64,000 nucleotides of DNA from Anastatus disparis (Eukaryota; Arthropoda; Insecta; Hymenoptera; Eupelmidae), in contig JAFFSR010000229.1 in assembly GCA_017163975.1 (NCBI GenBank), forward strand, positions 14,712,001-14,776,000. Reading direction: 5' to 3'. Positions 11,908 to 25,800 of this stretch are shown piece after piece (position 1 is the first letter of the stretch; every line of letters begins with the position of its first letter). Both the position numbers and the translations under genes were made by a program. The notes below the pieces were generated by a model. It was given only the letters and a program-made list of their open reading frames with translations. It was not told where the DNA came from and made no database searches.

Positions 11908-12494
11908 CTCATGACAATTAAGACATAGTCATTGCCTTAATGCTCTAATGAATTTTACTGTGCACTTGAAAAAAAAAGTGTTAAACGTTAAGTTTTTATC
12001 TTAATTGTCCGATAATACGAAATTCTCATGTGTTTTCCTTTTGGAACTAAACTGTAAGATTTGTCTGGATAAATTACATCACATAGAGTAATTAATATGA
12101 AATTAGAATTATCACACAAGTCAATTTATCAATGCTACATTGACGAAACTACATAGAAATTTTTAAAAAATAACGTAAAAATATTTAGTATTTAATGAAA
12201 TTTGCTGTGTCACAAGTATTAGATCATTAGCTATTTTTGTAGTTTTGAAAATGATGTGCGCGCTGTGCGGAGATAAAAAAAAGTCGAAATAATTACTATC
12301 GAACTTTGTTCTATACGTGATAGATACAACATATTATCCTACATCAGCGTGACGTTATAATCAAAAGTATAAGTGAAATCTTTGAAACATAATTTCGATT
12401 TCTATATCGCAACAAATCTTAATAGTTAAGAAACTCGTATTATAAACGAATATCATAATTATATATAACATAAATTTATCCGGGACACACGCAG

Positions 12495-12527
12495 GCATAT
12501 GCATGCACGCATGCACGCACACGTATG
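12495..12527. repeat. 33-bp perfect alternating purine-pyrimidine tract
   Basis: The tract mixes GCATATGC, GCACGC and CACGTATG steps, and every base alternates purine/pyrimidine from 12495 to 12527. It is a candidate Z-DNA former. It is not a simple dinucleotide repeat. Confidence 0.8.
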
Positions 12528-14526
12528 GGTATAACGCTAAATATCCGTAAGGAATTAAGAATAGCTTAGCACTTGAAAAAGAAATTTTTCGAGTCAAAGG
12601 ACGCGAAAAAGTGCACCCCCGCATTTAACAATTGACAACACGAATTCCATATCGTTAAAGGTGCGCGCATCTGCTCTTAAGCGACACACGCGTATATACA
12701 TGGATTTTTGAATGGAAAAAAAGAATCCCTACAGGTCCGTATACATGGTATAGTAACAGCTGCTGCTGTTCCTTTTTTTTTTGAGCTGTTGCATCTCTCT
12801 GCCACGCGCAGATCGTGAAAAGCGCGTATATACAGACGGACAATGGGACTGAAAAGATATAAAAGCGTGCCGCGCGCGTGCAACAAAATTACCTTTTTTC
12901 AGGAAGTCTTATTTGATTGTCGTGGCGAACGTATTTGTAATTCAATGCCCAATGTAATTACGACGTTTTATTAAGAAAGATCATCTTTCTTTGTTAATGT
13001 GGTTCATTCGATACAATTTAACAAACATGTAATTTCGATCATAAAAATTCAATATCTTTTTAATTGATGTTTTCTATTGATATCAATTACTCTATAATTA
13101 TATTAAATAATTGAAAAAGTTTAACATTTTTCGAGATGTTTGCGATAAAATTTTTTTAGGATTAGAATTCAAGTGAGAAAATCCGAAAAATGAAAATTGA
13201 ATGACAAAATAAACTTTTTGCAAATCATCGATTTGTCAGAGTCATAAAAAAAGACATAAAAAATTTGAAACGGTAATAATCGATGTGGAACTTGAAAAAA
13301 AATGCAACACCCATCAAAAGTTAGCGCTGCATCATAGCAAACGGAAAGAAACAAATCAATAGATTGCGCCGCATTAGTCACGCGACTTGCTTTCATTCTT
13401 GAAGTTTTTCCAAATTACGTAGGAGTAGATACAAGTTATATATATATGCACACATGCATAATAGTTAAGCGCGGGAGTTACGGAAAAATTGCAGTATTGT
13501 ATTCCATATAACTTTTCCTCGGAAGTCTGCTGAGTTTTCGCGCTCGCGTATTATACGTCGGCCGCAGTACTTAAATGCTGAATCATTAAGGAAGTTTTTT
13601 ATCCTGTCGGAAAAATGTTGTTTCTTCAAATACCGTTAATGGCAAAACAAGGAAACTCTAGTTTTTTTTTAGACAATGAAGTAATGCAAATTTTGGGGGT
13701 TTATCCCAAGTTCGTTAAGCGCAATGTTTTTCTTCACGCTTTAAGGAATTCACGATCCTTATCGAATCCTTAATTACACGATTGCTTACAATTTCAATTG
13801 AACGTAGATAATTAAAAAAAAATCAATCAAATATTTTTTCTATCAATTACGCAAAACATTCTCAATAGCTTATATTTAGTTATTAACAAAAAAAAATAGC
13901 ATTCCATATCTGAAAATCTTATAAGCAGCAGATGGGTTAAGCGTTGAAACGAAAAAAAAGAATAACGATCGCGATAGGCGCAATGACTAAGCCTCTGTTA
14001 ACGTGTAAGAGAGTGACCGCGTTCACGGGAAATCCCGTATAGCAATGCTAGTTAATATAATAGTCTGGACCCCGCGCGCGAGGTCAGGGGAAATATAACG
14101 CTTATCCCTTCCACCAAATACAATACACCGTGCGGCGCGCGCGACGACAAGCTGGCTTTACTTAACTTTAATCCCTTCCATTCACTAAATTCTAATATAG
14201 CTAGTTGGAGAAGAAGAATGCGAATTTTACAAGTCGCGGATTCATTTAACAACTTGACGCGAATTATTTAATATTTATCAAATTCTATTTATTATTGTTG
14301 CTATTATTTATTTTTCATTAATTTAAAATTTTATTAATTCAAGGATTAAATAAGATATTAATAAAAACAAAAATATTATATCGGAATTGAGAATATTTCA
14401 TTAATTTTATAAATAATAATGTTTTAGGGTTAAAAATTTAGTCATTTGAAAGTTAAATGTGTATGAAATAATCTACTTTTGAGAACAAAAAATTTTTAGA
14501 TTTACGAGCTGCAATTACTATTATTA

Positions 14527-14638
14527 TTGAACTTTAGATATTTATACAACAATGTTATGTAAATGTTAAAATTTTCCGAGTGTTGAACTTTAGATATTTT
14601 TACGACAAACGTTACGTAAATGTTAAAGTTTTCCGAGA
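14527..14638. repeat. tandem duplication A, two units of about 56 bp
   Basis: Unit 1 (14527-14582) and unit 2 (14583-14638) both begin TTGAACTTTAGATATTT and both end with TTTTCCGAG. They share the internal TATGTAAATGTTAAA/TACGTAAATGTTAAA block. Differences are scattered point changes, so the duplication is not recent. Confidence 0.8.
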
Positions 14639-14652
14639 GCATCGTACGTACC

Positions 14653-14746
14653 TTTGGTGTCGTATATTGATAATTATTTTTTATACGGAATGATTATTTT
14701 GGTGTCATATATATTAGTAATTAGTTTTTATACCGAATGATTATTT
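14653..14746. repeat. tandem duplication B, two units of about 45-49 bp
   Basis: Unit 1 (14653-14697) and unit 2 (14698-14746) both begin TTTGGTGTC and both contain TTTTTATAC(G/C)GAATGATTATT. The pair follows duplication A within 15 bases but has a different sequence. Confidence 0.75.
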
Positions 14747-15233
14747 CTATTGCAAACTAATCGGTTTGAAAATCTATAATTTTGTTGTAAACTTTGTCCT
14801 TCTTCACTCATTCAATCGTATAATTGCGAACCTAATTCTATCTGAATATGAAAAAGTATCAATTAACGTATCTATGAAAATTTTCATTTTCCAAGATACA
14901 TAGAATGTTCATTATAAAATGACGTTTGTAAGTTAACAAATTGGAAAAGGAACTTTTTTAAAATTGAAGTGATGATTTTAAATCTTTTGACTAATTTTGA
15001 AAAACAACGCTCATAACGCAATCGTTTAATTATAGTGTCAGTAAGAATAGAAACGCATCTTAAAATTCCAGAATCGTAACTCTTTAGATACTTGCGTTGC
15101 GCGTCATGCGAATTTGAAACTTATTTCCACCTGTGTTACTCTTCTTTCTGCGATGACGTATTCTTTCACCTGTGCTTATACATATACTCTTAACCTATGT
15201 AACTTATATGTTTCTTTTTTTTTTCATTTAAAG

Positions 15234-15362
15234 CTTAACCACTTGAAAAGTTTGTACGAGCAGGCAGAGGAATGCGAATTCTTTGTCGCGGATTCCGTGA
15301 AAAAGGATCCTCTCTGCCGAAAAATTGACGGCTATGGAATTCGGAGCTCCTCTTATTCTTGA
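15234..15362 (+). CDS. candidate plus-strand terminal coding exon
   Basis: A very strong acceptor (TTTCTTTTTTTTTTCATTTAAAG, ending at 15233) is followed by a phase-0 frame of 42 codons to TGA at 15360-15362. Residues look protein-like and balanced: LNHLKSLYEQAEECEFFVAD, then charged KKDPLCRK, then DGYGI. Two Cys are present. The frame is also open upstream to an ATG at 15153, but that part is hydrophobic T-rich sequence overlapping the pyrimidine tract. No donor of good quality was seen before the stop, so it would be a last exon; the nearest AATAAA is near 15856. The GYGI pattern recalls part of ionotropic glutamate receptor ligand-binding domains, but the match is too short to claim. No upstream partner exon was identified. 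Confidence 0.35.
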   Translation, partial: LNHLKSLYEQAEECEFFVADSVKKDPLCRKIDGYGIRSSSYS

Positions 15363-15702
15363 AGGTGGAATTTCCGGGAACGAGAAGTACACATAGCGTA
15401 CTCTCGATGTATATACGGACGGTATGCGTCATGCGTTCTCAATGCGTCGTCCTTCGAGACGCGTAGGAAGTAAAATGTAGGATCAGATATATAAAGCTTG
15501 TTATTTGCGGATAATCATGGGGTTGAATGCGCTAAGAGAATCACTGCTCGAGAATAGCCATACTCTTCAAATAATAGATGGACCTTTCGGATGATATTTC
15601 ATTTCTCTTTTTTTAAACTATTACTAGTTATTAGGAATCATTGTAAATTATGTAAAATACACCCTCGTAGTAAAGCGAGATTTCTTTGCATTCGGATTTC
15701 AG

Positions 15703-15788
15703 AAGAGTATTGGGTGAAATTTATAAAAGCAACTCGTAGATCCAAGGTTGCACATATCTGTTTATTTGATTTCTATAAAAATATATAA
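15703..15788 (+). CDS. weak candidate plus-strand terminal exon
   Basis: An acceptor-like TTTCTTTGCATTCGGATTTCAG ends at 15702. It is followed by two bases and 28 codons ending at TAA 15786-15788 (EEYWVKFIKATRRSKVAHIC). It lies 340 bases after the 15234-15362 candidate but in a different phase, so the two would not use the same donor. A longer frame from 15591 is also open. It may be chance. Confidence 0.18.
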
Positions 15789-18491
15789 GAATGACAGATT
15801 TATGTAAAGAATTTTACACATATTTCTAGCCAATAACATTAATTACAATGAATCAATAAATACCGCATCTTTGGAGCAAAATTTTTCATTAACGATAGCT
15901 GAATGACCGAAGATAAAAAAAAATGCTATCTTGTAATTTATGAAAATTCTTTTACTTAATCTTGACAATACTACCGCTTTGTGTCTTTGTGATATTAAAG
16001 TATTTATCAACCAATCAGCACAAAACAGTTATTTTTTTACTTTCTGATGTAATTGAAATTTAGAAAAAATTATTAATTTTATAAATTGTAGATTGTAATC
16101 TGTCGTTATGGAATTTAATTTCACAATCGCAAATTATAGATATTTTATGACTATTTTGTTGATTAGATAAAAAAAAAACACCGTCAGATCTTTTATCATC
16201 TTAATCTATATGTTATACCGCCAAAAAGGAAATTTTGATATCCAATACATTTTTTGACATTATATCAAATACTAAATAATTGATAAATGAAAAAAAAGAT
16301 TATGATTTCAAATTTACCAATGAATCGACAAAATATATCAGGAAAGTGTAATTATAAAACAATTTTTTTTTTTTAATGTATCAAATAATTTTTTATATTA
16401 TTCACATAATATTAACTAAATTTTTCTAATTTTTTTAAAATTTGAATTATTTCAGTTCAACAGATTGCATAGAAAATTACAAAATATCGGCCTGAATTGC
16501 TTTTAAAATTCTATATAGTAAACTTTTGCACGACCGAAGTTAAAATTCCTATACATATTTATCTAATATAATATTTTCTTTTGGTTAGAAATCAATAATA
16601 AAAATCTAAAAGATTGTCAACAAAATAAAACTGGAAGAATATTACACGTTTGTAATATGTATAAAATTAACAATAATATAGAAATATTTTTCTAATATCA
16701 TAATTAAATTACGTATTGAATTACGCATACTATAATTTCCTCACTAAAAATGGATTTAATATTTTATGATTGATAAAGTGATAAAAATAAGTTCCAACTT
16801 TCTACCCAACTAATATATACAGATTCTTCTTTTGGTTTTCTTTCCAAAACATTGAACTTATATTATCAAGATCAAGGCCATTGATTTTCCCGATTCGACC
16901 TAAAAAGCGTATAAAACAATGCGTCACCCAATCCCAATGCATCACGCCAAGATATCACATTTATTATTACGTAACAGACCTACAAACTTTGTAAATCGTT
17001 AGTAATACTGCTACACTTTTATTCGAGGAATTTTCGTGAGCAAGGATGCTGTGGGAGAAAGAAGGAAAGTTATTGTGACGTAAAAAGCCAATCGATAGAT
17101 TGGAGTGTCGCCTTTATTCCATTGACGACTATAAAAGGTATCGTATTTTTAGAACGGCGAGACAGAGAGGATATGTTTTGGCGCTAACTTTAATCGAGGA
17201 AATGCTAATTCACGATTATTATACACGCTTAAGTTATGCCGCTTATCGGCATAGCTTCCTTAGATCTATTATTTAAGTTTATGAATTTTTCATTGATTAT
17301 TCAGAAACACGAGCTAAAGGCGTGCAATGTACATTGTTTATCATTTATTTTCATAAGAAAAAAATGGAAGTTGATTTATATAAAAAAAAAATTATGATTA
17401 TCATTGATCGGAAATTACGCACGACAATTTTTTTTTATAAATAACAGCTCTAATAAACGTTAATTTTCTTTCCAGCATCTCAAGCACTTAATTGTATTAT
17501 AAATTAAAAACAATAATAATTAAGTACGTATTATCAAGGCTATTGATTTTGTATCATTATCGTGATTAGAAGTAAAAATAAAACAGCGCTTTTTAACTCA
17601 GAAATCTTTTTTTTTTTTTCAATTTTCTCACAACAAATGATACAGTATGACGAGGCACTTTCATCTCACTTATAGAACGTCGCACGTCACTAGCCGAGTA
17701 GATGCAAAAGTTCCGTCATTATTTTATTTTTTCTCATATGCTGTTTTGTCTTATTGAGTTCGTCGAAATTTTATTCTTTCTCACTTCTCTAATCGGAAAA
17801 TATTTTTACAATGGAAAATTATTTTGATACGTCTGTGTATCAATCCTTTGTAACTGAATTTAAAATATCAATCATTTATAAGGAAAAATAGTTATTTTAA
17901 ATCATTAATTTTTTTCTTTTTAAATATTATTTTAAACTTTAATCAATGATCTAATTTATAATTTTTTAAGCTTTAAATAAAAAAAGATTAATTCAATTAA
18001 TTTGTTTTTCGTCCAGTTAATGATAACGTATTTATCTATGAGAACATTTTTTTAACGTATCACGAGTGAGTTATTAAATAATTTTGTTGATAATAAGACT
18101 TTTTTTTAATTATTTTTAGATTATTTTTAGTTTTGTAATCATGACATAATTTTATAAATACAATCATTTATATTTATACTTTTTAAATTAACACTCATAT
18201 ACTTGAAACTTGATGTAATTTTTATCTATATAGATCTAATAATCATAAAATTTACCACATACATATTTTCAGAAACCATAGAATTTTAAATAATTTCCTT
18301 TTACCATACTTAAAATAATATCTTATGATGTAAATAACAATAAATATTTACAGTGTATTTTACCTTAACTCTCCAAACATTTATTTGAACCTTTAACTCG
18401 TGATTTACCACTAACCTTTTTTTTCCTCTTTCTTTGCTAATTTTTACCTGAGCTACTACAGTGCGGTAATTAAATTTTTCCTTTTGCGCAG

Positions 18492-18718
18492 GTGGACTTT
18501 ATATTATGATTTACTGCTGGAAAAATTTTAGTCAAGGCGTCAAGTGCACCGGCCCAGTAGTAATACAAAAACCGGATTATTTTTCTCGAGTGGCTTGTCT
18601 GAGTTTACGTGATCGCTTCTATAGACTCGAGGATTATCCGATTCATATAATACTTTCATCATTTGTTTTTAAAAAGAGTTACGATGCTATCAGTTGTACA
18701 CATGCGATACGATTATAA
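18492..18718 (+). CDS. candidate plus-strand terminal coding exon
   Basis: A good acceptor (TTTTTCCTTTTGCGCAG, ending at 18491) is followed by a phase-1 frame of 75 codons to TAA at 18716-18718, the first in-frame ATG being 18506. Residues are protein-like, with Cys at intervals (CWKNF, KCTGPV, ACLSLRDRFYRLEDYPI). No donor of good quality was found before the stop, and AATAAA follows near 18941, consistent with a 3' exon. An upstream partner ending in phase 1 was not found. The family is not recognised. It could be part of a gene nested in the minus-strand intron or a chance frame. Confidence 0.35.
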
Positions 18719-21340
18719 TAGGTACTTTGAAGACCCCGCCTGTTACTCAACACTATTAAAGGGTTTAAGATTAAGGGAAACGCAGGATTTTATAACAGGA
18801 TTTTATTTTTTGTTTTCCTTAAAAATTAATGTAAATAATAAGTGCAGACACTTGTATACCTTTTATAAGAAAATTTTAACTATAGTTAAAATTTAATATG
18901 ATTTAAAAATTTTTCTCTTTTACTTTATACGTATTTGGATAAATAAACTAAACTAAAGCTTAAAAAAAGTATACACATTTTCAATACAAAATAAAAATAC
19001 GGTATAAAGATGTTGTTGAATAAGTCAGTGACTCTTGAAAAAGAATTTTAATATTGTTAACTTAAAACGCACAATTACTAATGTATTGATTATATTCAGG
19101 AAATCATGAATGTTACAATGAATTTATTTATAAAAAATACCTCTTACTGCTGAGTTGTTAATGAATTGAAAATACACAACATTAGATAAGCTTTTGAGAA
19201 ACTGTAATATCTTCGTAAATAAATAATGCGAATACAAATAATAATAAAAACATTACTTTTGATAGAACAAAATATACATTATTAGATAGTAATTGAGCGA
19301 ATTTTGTAAGAATTTTTAGAAAAATATTGTAAATTAATCGTTCATAGAATAATATTAAAGAGATTTAAAAATAATTTTATAATATTTTTTAAAAAAGATT
19401 AATTATAATCTCTGAAAGAGTGGCAATTTTGTTTTCCGATTGGTGGTGAAAAAATCAACCTCAAACTTGTTAGAAACTAATGTCAGGAGGTTATACCTAT
19501 GCCGTAACATTTGTTTTCAGGCAAAGAAAGACCTGAACTAAAGGGCGTTTCGAAAGATTATCTCTTTGATGAGCGTCTCTTAAATTGGAAAAGCAATAAG
19601 CAAACATTTGAACGTTGAATCTGGTATTCCCAAATTTAGCCGCCCTCTTTGTTTAAAGGGAAACTAATAGCTTTGTACACTTTTATTTACGATCTCGGGA
19701 AAATTTTTAATGAAATCTATAAAATCTAAAAGGGAAATTATGGACTGGTCTAATCGGTACGCTATAAATATAATCTTATTATGTTATATGATTTTTAAAA
19801 AATAGAATCTTCCAAAAAAAGTTAATATCATAAAATCAAAACAGGACATTTTTAAGTTGACGTACATAAAAATGAATATTACTGATGATGAAATAGCATC
19901 ATAATATTTACAACTGAAAAAAAATATACATTCTTGCTTATTGAATGTTTTTAAGAAGAAGTTCACGTGTTGAATAAATTTTTTTTATCGAAAAAAACTC
20001 ATTGATGAACGTCTAAATATCATAATATTTACTACTATTAATGCTTTACATTTCCAGCAGAATTAAACGCATATATTACGTTTAACATAATACGTTTAAC
20101 ACAATAATTACGCGTTCAAAACTTAAGGTATGTAAGGTCACGTTGTTTTTTTAATGATAACTAAGCTTTTTAATCAGTCGCGCGTTTCTTGTTATTTGGT
20201 CACGTTTAAATTAAAAAAATAAATAAAACAAAGTCAATAAAATATTTTCTAGGTCAGAAACCCCTAACGTACAGTCTGATGAGTATGTTTTGACGAAGGG
20301 GTTAAAACTTCATTTCTGAATGAAAAAAAAATATATTTTCAATAAATTTCAAAGTTTTAGTAGTTAATGTAAATATTAATATTTTATTTTTGTTCTAGAT
20401 AAAAAAAAACATTTGAATTTACATGTTTTATTTATCTGAACAGATCTTAAAAGATTTCTTGAATAATCCTTTAAAAAACTAGTATTGTATTGAGCAGAAA
20501 TAAATTTATTCTTAATATTTCATTATAGCTATCATAAAAATATTTATTAGAAATAGAATTGAAAGATAAATTTAAAAAATATTTTTATTACCTACTTTTA
20601 TACACATATTTCGCTTTAAAAAAAAAAAATAAATAAAAATAAAAATGTAAATAAAAATAAAAAACAGAAGTTGATACCTCAGAGCTATTAATTGTTTTCG
20701 GAACTTATGCGTGTTTATTGGTTTTATTGAATACCGTACGCATTGTTTAAGTTGTATCGGCAAAGAATGACACATAAACATTGGTTCACGATATAATTTA
20801 CGTACGCATGAAATAGCAATTAAACACTTCCTTGTTTATCGCATTCGAAGCTCAATGAATTAAATCGTATATTAAATACAAATTATAAAATTCAAAATTC
20901 ATTCGGCATTTTAAAAGAGATAAATTTTTTTACCAAATTAATCCTACGTTTATTGAATTCCCATCGATTAAGAATATTTATTATAGAAATGATGTTATAA
21001 ATATAATAATCAGGATTTTCCAGATTTAATCAATATTGCTTATCACGTAGCTATAGTGATGCTTAAAATAATAATAAGATAAGAAAGATTGTAATCAAAT
21101 AAATCGTTATGATTAAATTCTCATATTTTGTCGAAAATTGAAAATCATTGAATTATAGATTAAATATTTCTAAATTTAAAAAAGATCAATACCATCCTAT
21201 TATAGAAATTTGAAATAAAACAAAAATTTCTTCATACAAAATAAGAAAATGCATCATTATTTTAGTATTTTATTTATTTTTTCTTCTTTTTCTAATGATA
21301 TAAAAATAATTTTAAATCATGTGCACGTACGCGTTTATTA

Positions 21341-21476
21341 CACGTGACAATTCACGAGATCTTATAATACGAGATCGGCTTTGCGAAAATGAAAAAAAAA
21401 AAGAAAGGGCGTGCGTAGTCACACGTTTTCTATTACTCGGCTTTCCATGAGAACTGCGCAACTTGTCACACGTGAC
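21341..21476. promoter_or_regulatory. two CACGTGAC sites flanking an islet
   Basis: CACGTGAC occurs at 21341-21348 and at 21469-21476 in the same orientation, about 128 bases apart. This is an E-box with the AC flank seen in M-box/CLEAR-type and USF-like sites. The sequence between them is richer in CG than its surroundings. Regulatory function is inferred. Confidence 0.25.
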
Positions 21477-22535
21477 TAAAACTATTTTTTCTCTATTGAC
21501 GAAAGTCGAAACTTAATACATGTATTTTATCTTATTTACCTTTTCACATATTTTTCATGTTTTATCAATTTTTCTAATTCTGTTTCTAAATTATAAACTG
21601 TATCGAAAGTACAAAAATTTATTACGATTTATTTTTATAGCTTTATTACGAATTAATAAAATAGGAATGCATAAAAACAATATTAAAACTATAATTCTGC
21701 AATAAGGAGATAATAATAGTTTCTTATTAAACAATAGGATGACATGTTATACATCGTCATATCGATGATAATAAATTATTCTGAATAATTTTCGAAAAAC
21801 AATTTAAAGGAAATAAATTAGTAAACAAAAAATTATTACAACAATCTATAATCAGTGAAAATAATAATACGTCTGTAATAAGACGTAGTTTGAAGCGACA
21901 ATAAGAAAATAAAAAGTCCGGATATGATGTGAATTGATCTATTTTAACGCAACATCTGCGTACATATGACTTCACTCAATAAATAGTGTGTATTCTATAA
22001 CGGTTATAAAACTGCAACTCCAGTTGTATCCGGAGATTTAAGTGGTGACTGCGAATTTCCTTAGAAAACACAAGATTTTTATGCATTCGAATGACATAAA
22101 AATAATCTGACATAAACTACATGTGACTCATCAAATTTCAACTCCCTTCGCATGTTTCGAGTCATTTTTTTAGAAAGATAACATTTTTTAGTAAATTTAT
22201 TGATGTAAATAATAATATTATAGTATAGAGAAAATAATTGAATAATTCAAACAAGGAATTCATCAAACATAATAATAATAATAATGATAAAACTTGACCT
22301 ATAATAACGGCTTACTACAGAACATCAACTTTTCATTAAAAAAAATAATTTAAAATAAAATTAATAAATAATAAACAAAAACAATTTTACTTGCGAATTC
22401 AGTAAAATTATTTAAAATCAAAATGACGAAGAAGCATTGTAGTCGATATGTTAAAAATGACTTGTACAGTGTAGTTAACGAGACAGCGAGTTGGTATAGC
22501 GCTATTAATAATACTCTCGATAAAATGCACGAAGA

Positions 22536-22811
22536 ATGCGTGAAAAGGATCCGTTGAACTGGCGCGCGATTGCGCGAGGCGCGGGCTCGAAGGTCAGGAG
22601 AGTTCCGGTCTCATCGCAAAGTGCCAACAAGTCAACGAGCACGTATATCTTCAGAATCAGTATGTATTATGCAGCCGAAATTGCCGGCGTTTATGTTAAT
22701 ACTCACGCTCGATACTCATTCGAAGTACAAAAAGCAAATTGTTTTTTGTGTGCTTGTACTCATAAAAATTTAGCTCGTAAATTTAAAGTTTTATATTTAT
22801 TGTTTCAATAA
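22536..22811 (+). CDS. possible small protein, 91 residues
   Basis: An ATG-initiated frame of 91 codons ends at TAA. The N-terminal 35 residues are basic and Ser/Arg-rich (REKDPLNWRAIARGAGSKVR). A hydrophobic patch follows (ISMYYAAEIAGVYV), then a Cys-containing segment (NCFLCACTH) and a Lys/Leu-rich end. It sits in a CG-richer islet, which by itself lengthens open frames. A GTGAGT donor on the opposite strand near 22720 is an equally good reading of part of this region. The family is not recognised and there is no supporting promoter. Confidence 0.2.
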   Translation: MREKDPLNWRAIARGAGSKVRRVPVSSQSANKSTSTYIFRISMYYAAEIAGVYVNTHARYSFEVQKANCFLCACTHKNLARKFKVLYLLFQ

Positions 22812-25800
22812 GTCGAATAAATATCCAATTCAGCTAGATAAAAAAATTTGAAATTTTCAATTGTTGATTTTACCCCGTATTGATCTTAAATTTATAGTCA
22901 TTGGCGCCAAAGTTTTATAAATATTAAATAAGAAAAGTCTCTTTTTGCGCCTTTTCCTCAAACTACAGGTTTTCCCAAAAGAAAGAGCCTAATTATGTTC
23001 ATTCGACTGTAGACTACATTATAGTAAGAGCGGGGCAATACCAACGAATATAGACATGAATAGAAATGCAGAGCGAATGGTAAGTCAGGTAACTTCAGGA
23101 ATCTATCCCCTCAACTTATACATAGCCTGTATATCTATATGGTACAAATATATGGATATGCAAACAGTGTAAAAGCTGGGGAAATAACTTGCCTGTAAAT
23201 TTTGTATGGGTCTGCTTTTCTACTTACGTCTATATTCTTTGGTAATACCAAGTGCTAATCTCATTATCCTACCTTCATTATGCCCTAATTTGGAAAAATT
23301 TAAGGGTTCAGAAGGATTTCTGAAGATTAAAATTAAACGGCCAATTCTTTTGATGACAAAATAGGCTAATATCGTTGAATATATACATATACCACGGATC
23401 TTTATTCACTAACAACTGTTATTTTTATTTACTTGTTTACATCTTACAAAGATGTAATAACGTTATTATTCGCTTGTTATTTTTCTACTGACTGGTTTAT
23501 CATATTAGTTGAGGAATAAATTTAATTTTTATCAAATTATAAAATTCATAAGTTTGTTTAATCAAACGTAATTCTTAAAACCTAATCAAACTGCATTATT
23601 ATTAAAATTTATAAAAAAAATGAGTTTTTAATATTATCTTAAAAAGTTAATAAATTATAATTCCTAATATTCTAGATTCTAATTTTATTTTTTTTTATAT
23701 ATTAAAAAAACTGTATTTAAAAAATTATTCTGTTATAAATATTTAAACTATAGTAAAATAATATTACTTCATTAATTAAAAAGGTATATAAAATTTTCAA
23801 CACTAATTGCAAAGGTAATCGGTCGGAAGAAGAAAATTAAGAGAAAAAGTGAAAGTAGAAGTTAAAATTGAATATAAAAAAAATGTCAATGAAAAATGAG
23901 AGGGTTGGGTTCGTCGTACTTTGGTTAAACGGCGTATACGCAATTTAAAATTTCGTTTGGACGAAAAGCGAGTGATCTTGGAGGTCCTTCTTAGGGAAGA
24001 CTATCAGTAAATCGTCAGAATCGTCAGAAAAAGAGATGATTTAAAGAGAGAGAGGGAATATGCTCGAGAAAAAGGGGTCGCGCGGTGGCGCAGAAGCAAT
24101 CTCGTACTCTTTGAGTAATTATCGATTGGTGTGGTCCATCAGCGCAAGAGTGAACAAACAAGAGTGAAAAGAAGTGCAACCGGTAAAGAGAATTCTCTCT
24201 TTCTCTTAGTTTAAAGGACAAAAGAAATGGATAGAGACATCGGTCACATTCCAAACTAAAGAAGAAGGTACGCGGATGACGTCCCCCGCGTTTCCTTTTT
24301 CTTTCTTCCTCCCTCCCTCTTCAGATTTCTTTTTTCATTTTTTTTTTTAACTCTATGTCTCTTTTTCTGTTTTCTCTACCAGGTCGACTGAAATTTTTAG
24401 GACCACCCAAGGTAAAGAACTTTTCAACATTTATTCTCTTTCCTTCTCTTTTTTTGCAATATTCAATGCGCGAACAAGTTGTCTCTTTATGTTACGCCGC
24501 GGTTGAAAAAAAGTTGGAAGGAATCTTTGCGATTTTCGAATTCGAATGATGGGACAAGAAGAGTTTGGCCAAAAAGCGCAGCGAACGTATATATAATACT
24601 TATGTTGAAAGCGTGGAATCCGGGACGGTACGGAAGACCGAAAACCTGATGAGGGAAAAATTTATCGTTTGCCGCTCGTTCCCGAGTTCGTTGCAATGTA
24701 GATATTGCCGCTCGGATTAAGAGAAACAGAGAGACAGTAGTAATAGAGTTGTAAATTATTTTCAAGGATTCTCACGGTTCATCTCATCTCGACCGACACT
24801 TGCAAATCTATTATAGAATTTTTATTTTCATTAAAATAAAGTTTTTTTTTTCTTTCTAATTTTTCTACCTTTTTATTAATTACTTTTATCAATTACCTTT
24901 TATTAATTAATATTAATTACTACTGAATGAAGACAAATTAATAAACCTTGACGTGAAAGTTTTAATTTTAACATGAATAATTTGTTTTTCTATCATAATG
25001 TCTTGACTATTCACTTAATTTCATAGGTTATTAAAATTCAACTTTAATAATACAGTGTTAAATCAAGAATCTTATTTTGTAACATATAATTTTTCAATCC
25101 AAATTTAAAAGTAAAAAAAATATTTACATACTAAGTAATTGTAACTGCAACTTCTTATTTATTGTAAATAAAATGTAAATAAACATGTTTCATATTTACT
25201 TATGGAAAGATTGAAAAAATTAATAATAATAATTTAAATAATAAATTATCAATGTATAAATTATATATATTTTTATATGAATAAACTAATAAATAAGTAT
25301 AGGTAATGCAAAATAATAATTAAAAGCAAATAAATATCATGCACGAAGTAATGTCAAAACTAACCTATCTTTTGGTAACCTATTTTTCCAATTTGTGATG
25401 AATTTATTAATGAGTAGGATCAGCATAGGACAACTTATGTTCTCGCAATTTAATCTTGTCCAAAGCAGTGAGCAGCATTTGCGTCCATGTATAATTAAAC
25501 CAACGAACCGGCACAATTTTTCTTTTTATTTACTTTGTTCAGCGTTTAGTATACATAGTAGATAGGAAAAACCTTCACATTTTACAGCGACGGAATGTAC
25601 CGATCGACGATATTTATTCATAAAGATTCACGACTCGCGAATTGCGGTTATATTTTAATTCTATATTGTTGTGTGGCGTTAAAAAAGAGCTTGTTTGGTT
25701 GCGTGAGAAAGTACAAAAGTATTAGCAATTTCGATTGATTTCCGGAAGAAACAATAGCGTCACGAGATTAACACCTGTATATTCGGAGCGACTTTCACTA

